Shown here: positions 1 through 10,987 of the stretch, in pieces
Numbering within the stretch: position 1 is the first letter of the stretch
Layout: the number at the start of each line of letters is the position of its first letter
DNA from: Zygnema cylindricum
Lineage: Eukaryota; Streptophyta; Zygnematophyceae; Zygnematales; Zygnemataceae
DNA length: 62,000 bases
Reading direction: 5' to 3'
NCBI GenBank assembly: GCA_037447655.1
Contig: JBBHKE010000672.1
Location: 75,001-137,000, forward strand
Notes under the pieces: model-generated
Seen by the model: only the letters and a program-made list of their open reading frames with translations
What the model was told of the DNA's origin: nothing
Database searches by the model: none
Translations under genes and position numbers: made by a program

Positions 1-1095
1 AATGTTACTCCCTGACCCTAAAACAGCAATCGTTTTTTCTTAGCACAAAACTGTTTAAAATCTGCCACGATATTCGGAACAGAATTAGAATTATAACACT
101 ATTAAAACACCACGCTAATAATTTCTTACTCTAATAACGATTCGCATTTTACCCCCCTGGATGTACACTGCCCATCGCTAACAGTGTTAAAAATACTAAT
201 GCGGTCGCTTTTTGGCTGAAAATCGTTAAAAAGTGCTGACTATATACGAAGTGGCTTTTAATCGAACACGTCACTCGGCCAAAGATCAGTATAATCAATA
301 CTCTTTCGCTTTCATACAATAATTCCTTTAAGCTAATAGCGATGAACAGAGTATATAGAGTATCGTTATTAGCGTCAAGAAATTATTAGTGTGGTGTTCA
401 TATTATTGGTATTATTAAAATTAGCTCAGTTTTGAATGACATGGCTGATTCTGAACCATTTAAAGAATTATTTTTTGTTCCCTTGTACTCAGATGGTTTA
501 CCATCGTGCCTTCTTTATAAACTCTTATTCCATGTTGAAAAAATTAGCGTTAAGAAAAAAATAATTGGAGTCATTGACATTGTTTTAGGTTCGAGGGGGT
601 GTAAAATTTAGAAGAGCCTATATAGTGTTATTGACACTAATAGCGAGACACATTGTAGTCAACAAAATGTATATGATGGTAAGTTTATTTCCAAAGAATT
701 TGAAATTTTCTGGTGGTAGTCAACCATATGGGAGGCAATGGTATCCTGAAAAGATTATTAAAAAAAAAACAAAGTCTATTTATGGAACCCATATCGAACA
801 ACAGCCATCCTAACATTTACAACCAGAAAATAAACAAGCAAATGTACGTTTACACATTTAAGCATAGCATAAAAGTGCAAGTGGCTTCGACATGCTCAGC
901 TTTGATCAAACACGGAATTTTTTTGTTGTTTGCATTACCAAAAAGAGTCATCATCAATAGTTCGTTCACTCACCGTAACAATTCTGGAAGAGGAGGAAAA
1001 AGGGGGAGAGGGAGAGAAATGTGCAATCATCTAACTTACCTCTTTTGATGTAACAGAGTGGAATGTGTAGACTTGACATACAAACAGACTTGACC
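1..1095. repeat. gene-free stretch with two facing transposon ends
   Basis: No gene is supported here. Positions 106-145 and 360-399 form an inverted pair of about 37 bp with few mismatches, containing the CTAATAACGAT motif that ends the TA-flanked MITE family found further right. The outer tips point toward each other, so this looks like the right end of one copy and the left end of another. Positions 485-535 resemble 47550-47590, another dispersed repeat fragment. Confidence 0.5.
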
Positions 1096-1103
1096 TTACT
1101 CAC

Positions 1104-1419
1104 CTTTTGCCAAGTCATTCGATGCTTCCTCTCTGCCTCCTCCTCCTCCTCCACCACCACCACCTCCGCTTTTTACAGCCTCCGACCACAGTCTTCCTAA
1201 AGCTGGCGTCAGCGCCTTCATATGCGCTATCTCTCCATAGGTTGTGCCCAGAGCAGTCAGCCGCAAAATTTCCTGCGCGAGTGCGGGCAGCTGGCTGGAA
1301 AAAGACGAAGACTCTGGAGAGAGTAGGTCGGTGGCTGACTGGACATAGTAAGGAGGAAAAACGGTGCCTGTGTCGCACCACCTCTTGCGACGTTGTTCGC
1401 GACGAAATCGCGACGCCAT
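1104..1419 (-). CDS. possible first coding exon, unknown protein
   Basis: An open frame of 105 codons begins with ATG at 1419. It ends at a textbook plant donor, AAAAG followed by GTGAGTAAG (phase 1), at 1104/1103. The predicted peptide has a basic N terminus (RFRREQRRKRW), a helical stretch (ALAQEILRLTALG) and a glycine run coded by GGN repeats near 1140-1165. The stretch is more GC-rich than its surroundings, as expected for coding DNA. I do not recognise the family and could not find a convincing second exon to the left. It could be a chance frame in a GC-rich repeat. Confidence 0.35.
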
Positions 1420-1424
1420 AGAGA

Positions 1425-1540
1425 AAGGCTAGGATAGGGTTAGGGTAAGGGTTAGGGTTAGGATGGGTTAGGGTTAGGGTTAGGAGTAGGGTTTGAGTTA
1501 GGGTTAGGAGTAGAGTTTGAGTTAGGGTTGAGGTTTCAGA
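1425..1540 (+). repeat. interstitial TTAGGG-like telomeric repeats
   Basis: About fifteen intact or degenerate GTTAGG(G) units run through this stretch, with variants such as GGAGTAGGGTTTGAG. The unit is the six-base TTAGGG type rather than the TTTAGGG unit usual in land plants, and the array is internal and degenerate. It could be a remnant of an old chromosome end, or a microsatellite that only resembles one. Confidence 0.7.
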
Positions 1541-1652
1541 CTAGGGATGGATCAGGCCTGGCATAGAGGCATGCTAAAGGAAAGATTGGCGCTCCCGCTG
1601 ATTTTATTTCTTGGACGTAAAGAAACGGAGAGGGAAGGGGAACAACGAGTGC

Positions 1653-1835
1653 TACAGTACAGTACTGTACAGTACTATGTATTCGCATAAGCTTCGCTCC
1701 TTCGAAAGGTTTTAGACTTTTAGGGTTTCAGGTTCGGAGTGGGAGGCAGCCAGTTGAGGGTTTAGGGTTGCCCGGTGATGCGAAGGTAAAAGCTGAAAAG
1801 GTACAGTAAAGTACAGTACAGTACTGTACTGTACA
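1653..1835. repeat. GTAC-rich palindromic microsatellites
   Basis: Two clusters, 1653-1679 and 1800-1835, consist of alternating ACAGTACAGT and its complement and are nearly self-complementary. Similar GTAC-rich text is scattered over the whole window. No gene is seen between 1541 and 2500. Confidence 0.6.
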
Positions 1836-2503
1836 CGTCTGGACGTTTTAACACCCAGGTTTAAACTTTACCCTACGGTTAAACTCACTTTTTGATTTTT
1901 TGTTTTAATTTTCAAAACAGGAACGAATAAGTGCATGACTATTTTGAGTGTTTGGGAAGGGTTGCTTATTGTTTAATTTTTGTTGTTTTGAGTCAGACTT
2001 GTTAAAAATCTTATGCTCAAAGATTTTTTTTTTTCTTTCGTAGCCACCATGCATAATATTTGGTGATATACGGGTTAACAGTCGCGCCGTAGTTTATATT
2101 TTTTAAATAATTCTTGATATTTTTCTCAAAAAAATGGATTTTTAATGATTAAAAGGATATGTGGTTCATCTCTACCGTACATCCGTACAATTACGGCGTT
2201 TATCGGTTTATGTATTTAACTATTTACTGTATTGTATAATAATAAGTACATGTACGAATGTCGAAAAGGTTTAACTACATGTAAGAACTGTACAGTAGTG
2301 CAGAGTTTAAACTCCAAGAAATTTAGCGTTTCAATTGGAGTTAAAACTGGGTTTCAGCTCCTAACTTTCAAACGATAAAAACGCTGCTCGCAACACTGCT
2401 AATACGCGATGGACAGAGGTGTATGCGGGGGTGTTCCCCATACGTCGTTCGTTAACGTCATTGGGTGCGAGAATGCCGTCGCGTGACATCGTCCAGACAA
2501 AAC

Positions 2504-2830
2504 GTGACATCTGAGGCGCCACGTTGACAATTCACCGACAGAACCGACACTCCACGATGACAAAATGTTATGCGAAGGTTTCTCATCGCATACATATTGC
2601 GGAGAGTTAAAAACGTCAAACGAAATCTAATTAGATTTGCTAAGATTTTCGGAGAATCTCGAGAAAGGATTGCAGGGGGAGTGCACAGCCATGGATCTCG
2701 TACCCTCTCTTAACTTCATGTTGCTGACGTTTTGAGCCGTCCAGATGATAATTTGACGACAGCATACTTTTCAATCACAAAACCTTGTGAACTAAAAACT
2801 TATAGAGCCATGAGCAAACATAACGTTTCC
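2504..2830 (+). promoter_or_regulatory. upstream or 5' untranslated region of the DUF7903 gene
   Basis: This segment lies directly upstream of the seven-exon gene starting at 3240 and recurs, clearly recognisable, at about 7905-8210 upstream of the truncated second copy. Duplication together with the gene supports its being part of that locus. A short upstream frame, ATG at 2691 to TGA at 2735 (15 codons, starting MDLVP), is preserved as ATG-GAT-CTC-GTA-CCC in the second copy at 8094. Whether the frame is translated or represses the main gene is inference only. Confidence 0.45.
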
Positions 2831-2974
2831 TTGATGATTTTCAGACACTTGATTGACATTTGACAAGATGATTTCTTCATGGATCAACATATCCATTTAG
2901 ATTCCAAAGCGTTATTGCCAAATTATCATGCTTGTATTTTCATGTTTGTATTTTTCCAACATTGCATTTCCCTG

Positions 2975-3213
2975 ACAGTACATATGACTACAAAATTAGC
3001 AGCCCAAGGCAATCTCAAGCACATTACATGATTCTTACATAACAGTAGACGACAGAATTAGCAACCGAAGGCAATCAAAAGTACGTTACACGTTTCTCAT
3101 TACAGTAGACGACAGAATTAGCAGCCCAAGGCAATCTCAAGTACAATACATGTTTCTCACACTACTGTAGACTACAGATTTCAGCAACCAAGGCAATCTC
3201 AAGTACAATAATT
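2975..3213 (+). repeat. 61-bp tandem repeat, four copies
   Basis: The motif CAAGGCAATC recurs at about 3006, 3068, 3128 and 3190, within units of 60-62 bp that also share GACAGAATTAGCA and a TACATG-containing tail. The array ends just before the start codon at 3240, so it lies in the promoter or 5' leader. It is absent from the truncated second copy. Confidence 0.8.
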
Positions 3214-3239
3214 AATTGTTGTAGTGCAAATCTGAAGAG

Positions 3240-6200
3240 ATGGCTTACACTCCACCGTTTAGACGTTCAGGCTTCCCTGCTCCTACATCACCCAGCGTTA
3301 AAAACGTTCCAGATAAACGCCACGATAAAGTTGTTATACACAATGCGCCACAATTTATAAAGCAAGTTATGATTGAACAATGGAAGAATTATGAAGACAA
3401 TGATGGATCCTTTCTGGTTGATTTTGTGCCGGCCAAGTTTTCAGAAACCTACGCATTTCTGGCTGACAAACTTCTATATGTTCTAGCTCCTGCCAAAGGT
3501 CATGGTAATAACAAAAACTTTGGTAGTAACAAAACATTTGCAGTTAGTTGTAACAAACAATAACAATGACAGTAAAAAATACCTTGGTGATATTGAACCT
3601 ATGATTAGACAGAATGGTGAATCATCTACCTTTAATCGGACCACAGAATGTGGACATCGTCACTATTGTCTACATGAATGACAATGGTTTTTGCAGCTGA
3701 CTTCAAATTAGTCAAACTACAATACTTGCTAAATTGTTAAGTATCCCTTTCTTTGTGTTATTCTACAAGCACTCAGCTAGAGCTATTGATGTAACCTTTT
3801 TTATCTTGAACTCAAAAAGATGGCATCGTATGTTGCATGCTACTTGGAGTGATCAAAGTTATTGCATTTTTATTCGTTTCATGTATTCAAAGTATGCAGT
3901 TAAATGGCCATTCTTGCTTTTGAATGGAGGCCACTGTTGTTGTAATTGATATGACCTCAAATTGCGTCTTTTTCCAGTTTTCAACATGCAAGCACCAGTT
4001 CGTTTACCGGAAACTGAGGCAGATTTTTCATGCAGCTCGTCAACAACATCGTTCGACGATTTTGCTAGTGCTCTGGATGAATCACTTTTAAGTATTTCTG
4101 ATAGTATTCCTGCGGAGGAGGAAGATCAAAATTTAAAGAGAGCGGTGCTGAAGACCGTCACAACAAGGATTACCCCTTGCCTTACTAAAGCTCTCACCAT
4201 AGTTCAAACTAAGGCTGCTCACTTGAAGCCGAATACGGAGCTGGGTGTGAAGCTTGTTGTTCGTTTTGGAACTTTGCTAACGTACAGTCCAAATGGGAGA
4301 AGGTAATCTGTTGTCATGGTTGATGTCCAGATTCCCTTATTATAAACTTGAAAGTCTTGTGGTGATAACACTAGGTAGTTTATTTGATTTTTAACAGTCT
4401 TTTTTAAAGATTTACTATTTGTCATGATGCGAACGACGAGATGCAAGGTCCTTGTGTTTATAAACAGTCTATGATTTTTAGGATTTGAGAGGAAGAAAAC
4501 TAAGGGTGGATATAACTATATATATCATGCTGGATATTGTTATACAAAACATAACATATGACAGTTTTTTAGCCTTGTTGGTGATACAGTGACCTTTTTG
4601 CGTAATTCACTGGCATTTTCCGTATCTTTAGTCTGTTAACTGTACTAGATAAATGCAGTTTGAGTGACAACCATGGGAATTTGACTGTAGTGTAACTAGA
4701 TTGAATTACGAATTAACTGCTGGTTTACCTTTCATCCAACGGGTAAGGTAAGTAAGGAAGTTAACTAACGAATGGCAAGCCGAGCTAGCAACTGATTTTG
4801 GTCCAGATATTTGTAATTGATCTCAAATAGAACTAAAATGCGATCACCTTTTCTTTAACTGCGGGGCATTTTCTTTGCGCATGTAAGTTGTTTTGACCCA
4901 GCTTCCTGGCTATGATTTGTACGGTTGAGTTTTGACTTTAGCAGGGTAATGCTTCCGCCTATAAACTGGTTTCATACTACTCTCAAGTTATTTGAAGGAT
5001 TGACCCTGGTAGAAAAATTAAATTCGTTGTGATGGTTGTACCCTCTTACAGGATATGTGCGTCTGTTGATGTTTACTCGTACCAACAACTGCTTAACTTT
5101 GCCGTTGGCAAATTCTGCGTGTTGCTTGTAATTCCTCTCTCTCAATATGAGCATGACAACAGGAAACTAACATAAAATGCTGTTATGTATTCGTGCAGAA
5201 GACTTGATGGTCTAAATCCTGTTCGGGCAAGCAAACTAGAATGACAGCTCTGTGGTGAAAGAACATTGACGGAAGCTATATCCAGGATGCTGGAAACATC
5301 TCTCCCTGAACCTGTGTTTGAACAAATTGAGCAAGTAGCCGATTCAGACGCCCATTTTAGAACACCATCAACAGAAAAGTACAGCATCCAGGTATATGCT
5401 GTTTTATAACCTCCCCATTTTTCTACCATTATACTGGTCGGAGAGGCCTCTATTGTTTAATTTCCTTCGCCGAGCTTCCTCATTTCTGCATGTCTCCTGC
5501 TGCCAGTACATCTGCTAAGTCAATGTGTTTTCAACTGGAATTTTTTGCTTTTTTAAATTTTAGTTTATGCCCGGAGGTGCCCCAAAATAGTTGCCAGATA
5601 GGCTTTTATGAGCAAAAGTTTGACTGTTAAAATTTAAGGTGGTACTCTCTTGCATGCAGCCTTTATGAAAGAAAAAAGAATTTAATGGGGATCACTTTTC
5701 AGAAACAAATATGTAATAGGCATCCATCTCTCAGAAGAAGAAAAAATGATTGGACATTAGCGTTTCCATTTCATTTGTTTCGGATCCATGTCATTATTCT
5801 ATAGGCATCAGTCTTTCAGAAAAAATGTTTCTTTGACATCAGTTTTTCCTTTTCGTTTGTTTCGGTTCCATGTTGCAGGTGATTGATGAGCAGCAACCTA
5901 ATATGATGCTGAAAGTGACCTGCATTCGAGCCGACAATGAAGAACATGGGGAAGCTAGAACCGGCTCTCCACAGCTGAAAATCATGAAGGTATGCAGTTT
6001 AGCAACGGTACTGCTTCTATCTGTTTCACAATAGAAAAACTACATGCAGCTTAAAATGTCAAGACAAATCTCAAGTCAAGAATTCGTCCCTTTCTTGATG
6101 GTGCTTTGACTTTTTTCTTGCCTCGCCCAGTGAATTTCTTGAGAGACTCGTTAGCACTCAAACTCAATTTGAAGAGAATTTGCAGGAAAAATATTGAAAT

Positions 6201-7437
6201 GGATATTCCTTCCTTAGTTACCTGACACTTTCCTGCTTGTATCAGGTGAAGTTAGATCATGAAAGGCATATGAATTTGGACATTTGCCCATTGGGTTATG
6301 AGACAGACTTCCGTATTCTTCTGACGACTCAAGTGTCTTATGTAAAGTTGGAGGTAAGCATCCACTGGCTACAAAGTACATATCTCAAATTTTAAGTAAC
6401 TCATAAAAACACCAGAAAACTTACTGTCATCTTCCTCTCGTTAATAAACTTAAAAAAAAAGGGCAAAAATGTAAAAGAAACCTCCTGGAAATTAAAGAAT
6501 TAGTTGTCAAATGGCTTGAATTTGGCCATTCGAATCTCCTTTTCAGTTGCAAGGCATGTTATTTTTGGAATGTTTGAGTGTTCTTCTTTTCGAGTATCAC
6601 TTTAAAATCCTTATATTCCTTTTCTTTCTTATGCAGGAAGATGTGAGGGCGGGACTGCAAAATATTGTGGATAAAGCGATTGTGGATTCTTCAGCAAAAG
6701 GGGGTCTCCGGTGGCCTTTTGGATCAGTCAAACTAGCGAATACTGAAGGAGAAGGGCGGTTTGCTGTGAGAGGAGTGCGACACTCAGAGGATGGATACGT
6801 TTATAGAAACAGCGAGAGAAGGTGGAAGCTTCGAACTGTGGATGGTGTAGAGTTTTATAACTCGTATGCGAGGAAGACAAAAGAAGTGGAGATGGTACCT
6901 GTTAAATGGAACCAGTTGTTAAAGGTACGAACATTTCTCATTTGGGTTTTCTCTTGTGAGATTGAGGAGAAAGGGAGAGGAATAAAAGGCTTTTAACCGT
7001 TCTTGTGAGATTGAGAAGAATGGAGAGAAATGCTTGCCCATTCTTGCGATATTTTGGATAATGGGAGAGAAATAGAAGTTTCTAAGAGAGACACGGAGAG
7101 AGAGATATCTGGGAGGGAAAAAGTAGGTTGTCGTTTTCTTTGTAAATTCTTGTGCAAAATGGAGAATCACTTTAGATAAGCACTAATTGCAGCAGTTCTT
7201 GTACTGTTGACATCTTTCTTGTGTTTTAACACTTTTGGATCTGTCATCTATGTTTTGTCCTTTTGAGTGCATGTGCAGACAAAATTTCAGTACAATCCAC
7301 CTCCTTCTAAAGATAAAGACAAAGATACCGGAGCTGGAAATGGCCTTGTCACTTCTGTAACAGCTCCTTGGAAAATAGAAGATATAGTGGATGAGTTGCC
7401 TGGCCTTCTTGAATGGCTGGCCGAGCACCTTCCTTAA
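3240..7437 (+). CDS. DUF7903 family plant protein, seven exons, one in-frame TGA
   Basis: Exons: 3240-3504 (donor could also be 3499 or 3523), 3978-4302, 5199-5391, 5879-5989, 6246-6353, 6637-6924 and 7279-7437. All introns are GT-AG and the phases join to 483 codons including stop. The N terminus MAYTPPFRRS corresponds to the MAYIPPHKR start of plant DUF7903 proteins. The exon-six segment AIVDSSAKGGLRWPFG, followed by a VRH motif and a YRN motif, matches the family's most conserved block. The middle exons give the expected receptor-free soluble protein with no signal peptide or membrane segment. The family's biochemical function is unknown to me. Oddity: TGA at 5242-5244 lies in frame inside exon 3, between KLE and QLCGER, where the flanking residues still align with the family. 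So this is either a recent pseudogene, a sequencing or assembly error, or a case of readthrough. Family call is confident; functionality is not. Confidence 0.75.
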
Positions 7438-9720
7438 AACTTGTATAAAGATAATTTTGTACCATGTTTTATACAGAGTTTTTGTACAAAGACATGTATT
7501 GTGTAGGGTTTGTGTACAGATGGTTTTCTTTTTTGGACAAGATTATGTGTTTTACATCAGCCTCCTGGTTGTTGAGTAGAACCACGAGGAGTTTTTTAGG
7601 GTAGTTCATGGAAATAGTAGTGAGGCAGGCTGAAGAGCTTCGAAGGATGTTCTGACTGAGTTTTTCTCGTGAATGTCGCAAATGTTTGCAATTTCAATTT
7701 TCTGTCTACTATTTCTGACATGGAATTTGCCAAGGAATTCATGTTCAGTTCAATTTCAATTCAGAGTATCAGACTGTCAGGTTATATCCAAAGTCATTTT
7801 TGATGCCGGGCTCCACATATTGCTACAGATGAACACAATGTATGTCACAAAATGTATGTTGCAGAATACACAAACGGACACAACGTTCAAAATAAAACGA
7901 TAATGATGATGGTTCTGAGGCGCGATGTTGACGTTTCCACCCACAGAACCGACACTGTATGTTAACCAAATGTTACCCCAATGTTTCTCAACGAATACAT
8001 GCCGAGAGCTAAAAACGTCAAACAATATCCAATTAGATTTGCTAAGATTCTTGGAGAATCTCGAGGAAGTATTACAGGGGAGTGTGTGGGGCCATGGATC
8101 TCGTACCCACGTTGTCAGCCGTCCAGATAAATACTGACGGCAAGATTATTTTTCGATATCAAAAACCTGTATACTAAAAGCTTGAAAAGCCACGAGCAAG
8201 GAACCAAATGCCTTTACTGTTTCTCATAATAATACCGTCATCTTGCTCTCCTTAGTAAACTTCAAAAAAAAAGGGCAAAAATGCAAACGGAAGGTCCTGA
8301 AAATTGAAGGGTTAGTTGTCAAATGGCTTGTATTTGTCCATTCATTTTTTCTTTTCAGTTGCATGGCATATGGTTTTAAAACTTTGGAGTGATTTGTTTT
8401 TTGAGTATTACTTTAAAATCCTTATATTCCTTATCTTTCTTTTGCAGGAAGATGTGAGGGCAGGACTGCAAAATATTGTGGATAAAGCGATTGTGGATCC
8501 TTCGGTAAAAGGGGGTCTACGGTGGCCTTTTGGATCAGTCAAACCAGCGGATACTGAAGGTGAAGGGCGGTTTGTTGTGAGGGGAGTGCGACACTCGGAG
8601 GATGGATACGTTTATAGAAACAGTGAGAGAAGGTGGAAACTTCGAACTGTGGATGGTGGAGAGTTTTATAACTTGTATGGGAGGAAGACAAAAGAAGTGG
8701 AGATGGTACCCGTTAAATGGAACCAGTTGTTGAAGGCACGAACATTTCTCATTTGGGTCTTATCTTGTGGGATTGAGGAGAATGAGAGAGGAATAAGTGG
8801 CTTACCCATCCTTGTGAGATTTGAGTAGAATGGGAGAGAAATAAAAGGCTTGCCCATTCTTTTTGGATAATGGGAGAGAAATAGAAGTTTCTAAGAGAGA
8901 CACGGAGAGAGAGATGTCGGGGAGGGAGAAAGTAGGCTGTCGTTTTCTATGTAAATTCTTGTGCAAAATGGAGAATCAGTTCAGATAAGCACTAATTGCA
9001 GCAGTTCTTGTACTGTTGACATCTTTCTTGTGTTTTAACACTTTTGGATTTGTCATCCGTCTGTTTGTTCCTATTGAGAGCATGTGCAGACAAAATTTCA
9101 GTACAACCTGTCTCCTTCTAAAGATAAAGACGAAGATACTGGAGCTGGAAAAGGCCTGGTCTCTTCTGCAAACGAAAGAGTTCCTTGGAAAATAGAAGAT
9201 ATAGTAGATGATTTGCCGGGCCTTCTTGAATGGCTGGCCGAGCACCTTCCTCAATTAAACTTGTATAAAGATAGTTTTGTACCATGTTTTTTCCAGAGTT
9301 CCTGTACAAAGGTGGTTTCTTACGTGTATATTGTAGGGTTTGTGTACAGATGGTTTTCTTTTTTGGACGAGATTATGTGTTTTACATCAGTCTCCTGGTT
9401 GTTGAGTAATATGACGAGGAGTTTTTTAGGGTAGTTCATGTAAATAGTACTGTAGTTAGACTGGTTGAAGAACTTCAAGTTGACTGGTTGAAGGATGTTC
9501 GGACAAAGTTTTTTTTGTGAATCAGACGCGAATGTTTGCGATTTCAATTTTCTATCCACTATGTATGTCATGGGATTTGCCAAGGAATTCATGTTCGGTC
9601 CAACTTCAATTCACAGTGGCAGGCTATTTTCAAAGTTATATTTGTTCCTGAACTCTACATATTGCTATAGATGACCACAATGCATTTCACATAATGTATC
9701 TTGCAGAATACACAAACAAA
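6420..9720 (+). repeat. tandem segmental duplication, about 1.8 kb offset
   Basis: Positions 6420-7890 match 8232-9720 in the same orientation with an offset of 1811 bp at the exons, covering intron, two exons, the 3' untranslated region and downstream sequence. The similarity extends across non-coding DNA, showing a DNA-level duplication and not retroposition. Confidence 0.85.
7905..9434 (+). pseudogene. truncated tandem copy of the DUF7903 gene
   Basis: The copy consists of a stretch matching the upstream region (7905-8210 against 2504-2830), joined near 8210-8232 to the intron before exon 6, then exon 6 (8448-8735) and exon 7 (from 9090). Exons 1-5 are missing. Exon 6 still reads through with mostly synonymous or mild changes (NIVDKAIVDPSVKGGLRW). 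Its donor is GC (8736-8737) where the first copy has GT. In exon 7 the stop of the first copy is replaced by CAATTA, so the frame runs on to 9434 and would add about 60 residues. With no start exon it is best treated as a gene fragment, though it has kept a promoter-like region and could be transcribed. Confidence 0.75.
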
Positions 9721-10040
9721 CACTGTGTGTTGCAGAATACACAAACAAACACATTGTGTGTTGCTGAATATACAAACAAGCACATTGTCTGTTGCAGAAT
9801 ACACAAACAAACCCAGTGTGTGTTGCAGAATACACAAACAAGCACATTGTGTGTTGCAGAATTACACAAACAAACACATTGTGTGTTGCAGAATAAACAA
9901 ACAAACACAGTGTGTTGCAGAAAACACAAACAAGCACAATGTGTGTTGCAGAATACACAAACAAGCACATTGTATGTTGCAGAATACACAAACAAACACA
10001 TTGTGTGTTGCAGAATATACAAACGAACACATTGTTGCAT
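9701..10040 (+). repeat. 31-bp minisatellite, about 11 copies
   Basis: The unit begins TTGCAGAATACACAAACA and recurs at 9701, 9730, 9761, 9792, 9823, 9854, 9886, 9915, 9946, 9977 and 10008, with spacings of 29-32 bp. One single unit is present at the matching place of the first gene copy (about 7859-7890). Long open frames on both strands here arise only from the repetition and are not genes. Confidence 0.9.
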
Positions 10041-10840
10041 AACATAGAGGCCCAGTATGCCAAGTTGATGATGTGCACCTTATCAGATACATTCATGGAT
10101 CCACTCATACTTCGCCACTTCGTGTGAGGGACAATACAAATATGATATTTGAACTGTCCTGATGCACCAAATGTTGCTTCCCGGTTCCTCACTCACATTA
10201 CTGGGGCATTTCAGTAAAAAAAAAAATCAGCCACAGACATTTCCCCCAATGTTTCACTTGACGAAATGATGCGTGCTTTCGAACATCTTTTGCTGAATTC
10301 ATGAAGGTTTTACTCTAGTATTTCTTCTGAAAACTATTATCGACAACCGTGAGTCGCAAAATTGTTCTTAGGTCGTATGAACTACACACTCTTGTTGAAT
10401 AGTATGATTACAAATTCTTCTTAAGTCGTCGCATGTCTTCAAATTAAGAGTCAAAAAAAGTCAACAAGCTAGTATTGAGGAACACAAGGGACAATGTATC
10501 TTTATTCGTGACAGCATAGAAAGAAGAAAATGAAGCCTAACAAAGACCATCCTTGAAACCATCGTCCATTTTCTCAAAACCATGCCAACTCCGATGAAAT
10601 TTTACAACAATTACTTGTTTGTAGTAAACTGCAATACTAGAAGAGTAATGATTGCCTTATCGTAACCAAAATAAGTAAGAAATCATCCACTGTAACTGAG
10701 ACCAAAGTTTGAAACTAAGGGTGTGGGATGCTCAATCAAACGTGTAATATGAATAAAAAGAATCAAAGTTTAAAGATACTATTAAGTTTGAAAATAACAC
10801 ACTATTAGAAGAGAACAAAGGTATTTCTGCCGAACGGTAG
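10041..10840. other. intergenic stretch, nothing recognised
   Basis: AT-rich sequence between the minisatellite and the LEA gene on the opposite strand. I see no coding exon and no clear mobile element. Confidence 0.5.
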
Positions 10841-10972
10841 ACATGGAACGTGAAATATGGTCCAGACATTGAACATCAAATATGATCTGTACATGGAACA
10901 TCAAGTATGGGAACATGACGTACATGGAACATGAAATATGATCCGTACATGGAACATCAAATACGATCCGTT
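10841..10972. repeat. 25-bp tandem repeat, five copies
   Basis: Units of the form ACATGGAACATCAAATATG followed by ATCCGT recur five times, one of them lengthened by six bases. The array lies just beyond the stop codon of the LEA gene on the minus strand, so it probably falls in that gene's 3' untranslated region. Confidence 0.75.
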
Positions 10973-10987
10973 TAAAATTCATGCATG

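Noticed and set aside
9701-10040. Possible CRISPR-like array
   Set aside because: Units are contiguous without unique spacers, the genome is eukaryotic, and a single ancestral unit exists at 7859.
9665-10192. Long open frames on both strands, up to 175 codons
   Set aside because: They arise from the 31-bp minisatellite, have repetitive VFVCVFCNTQ-like products and no start context or homology.
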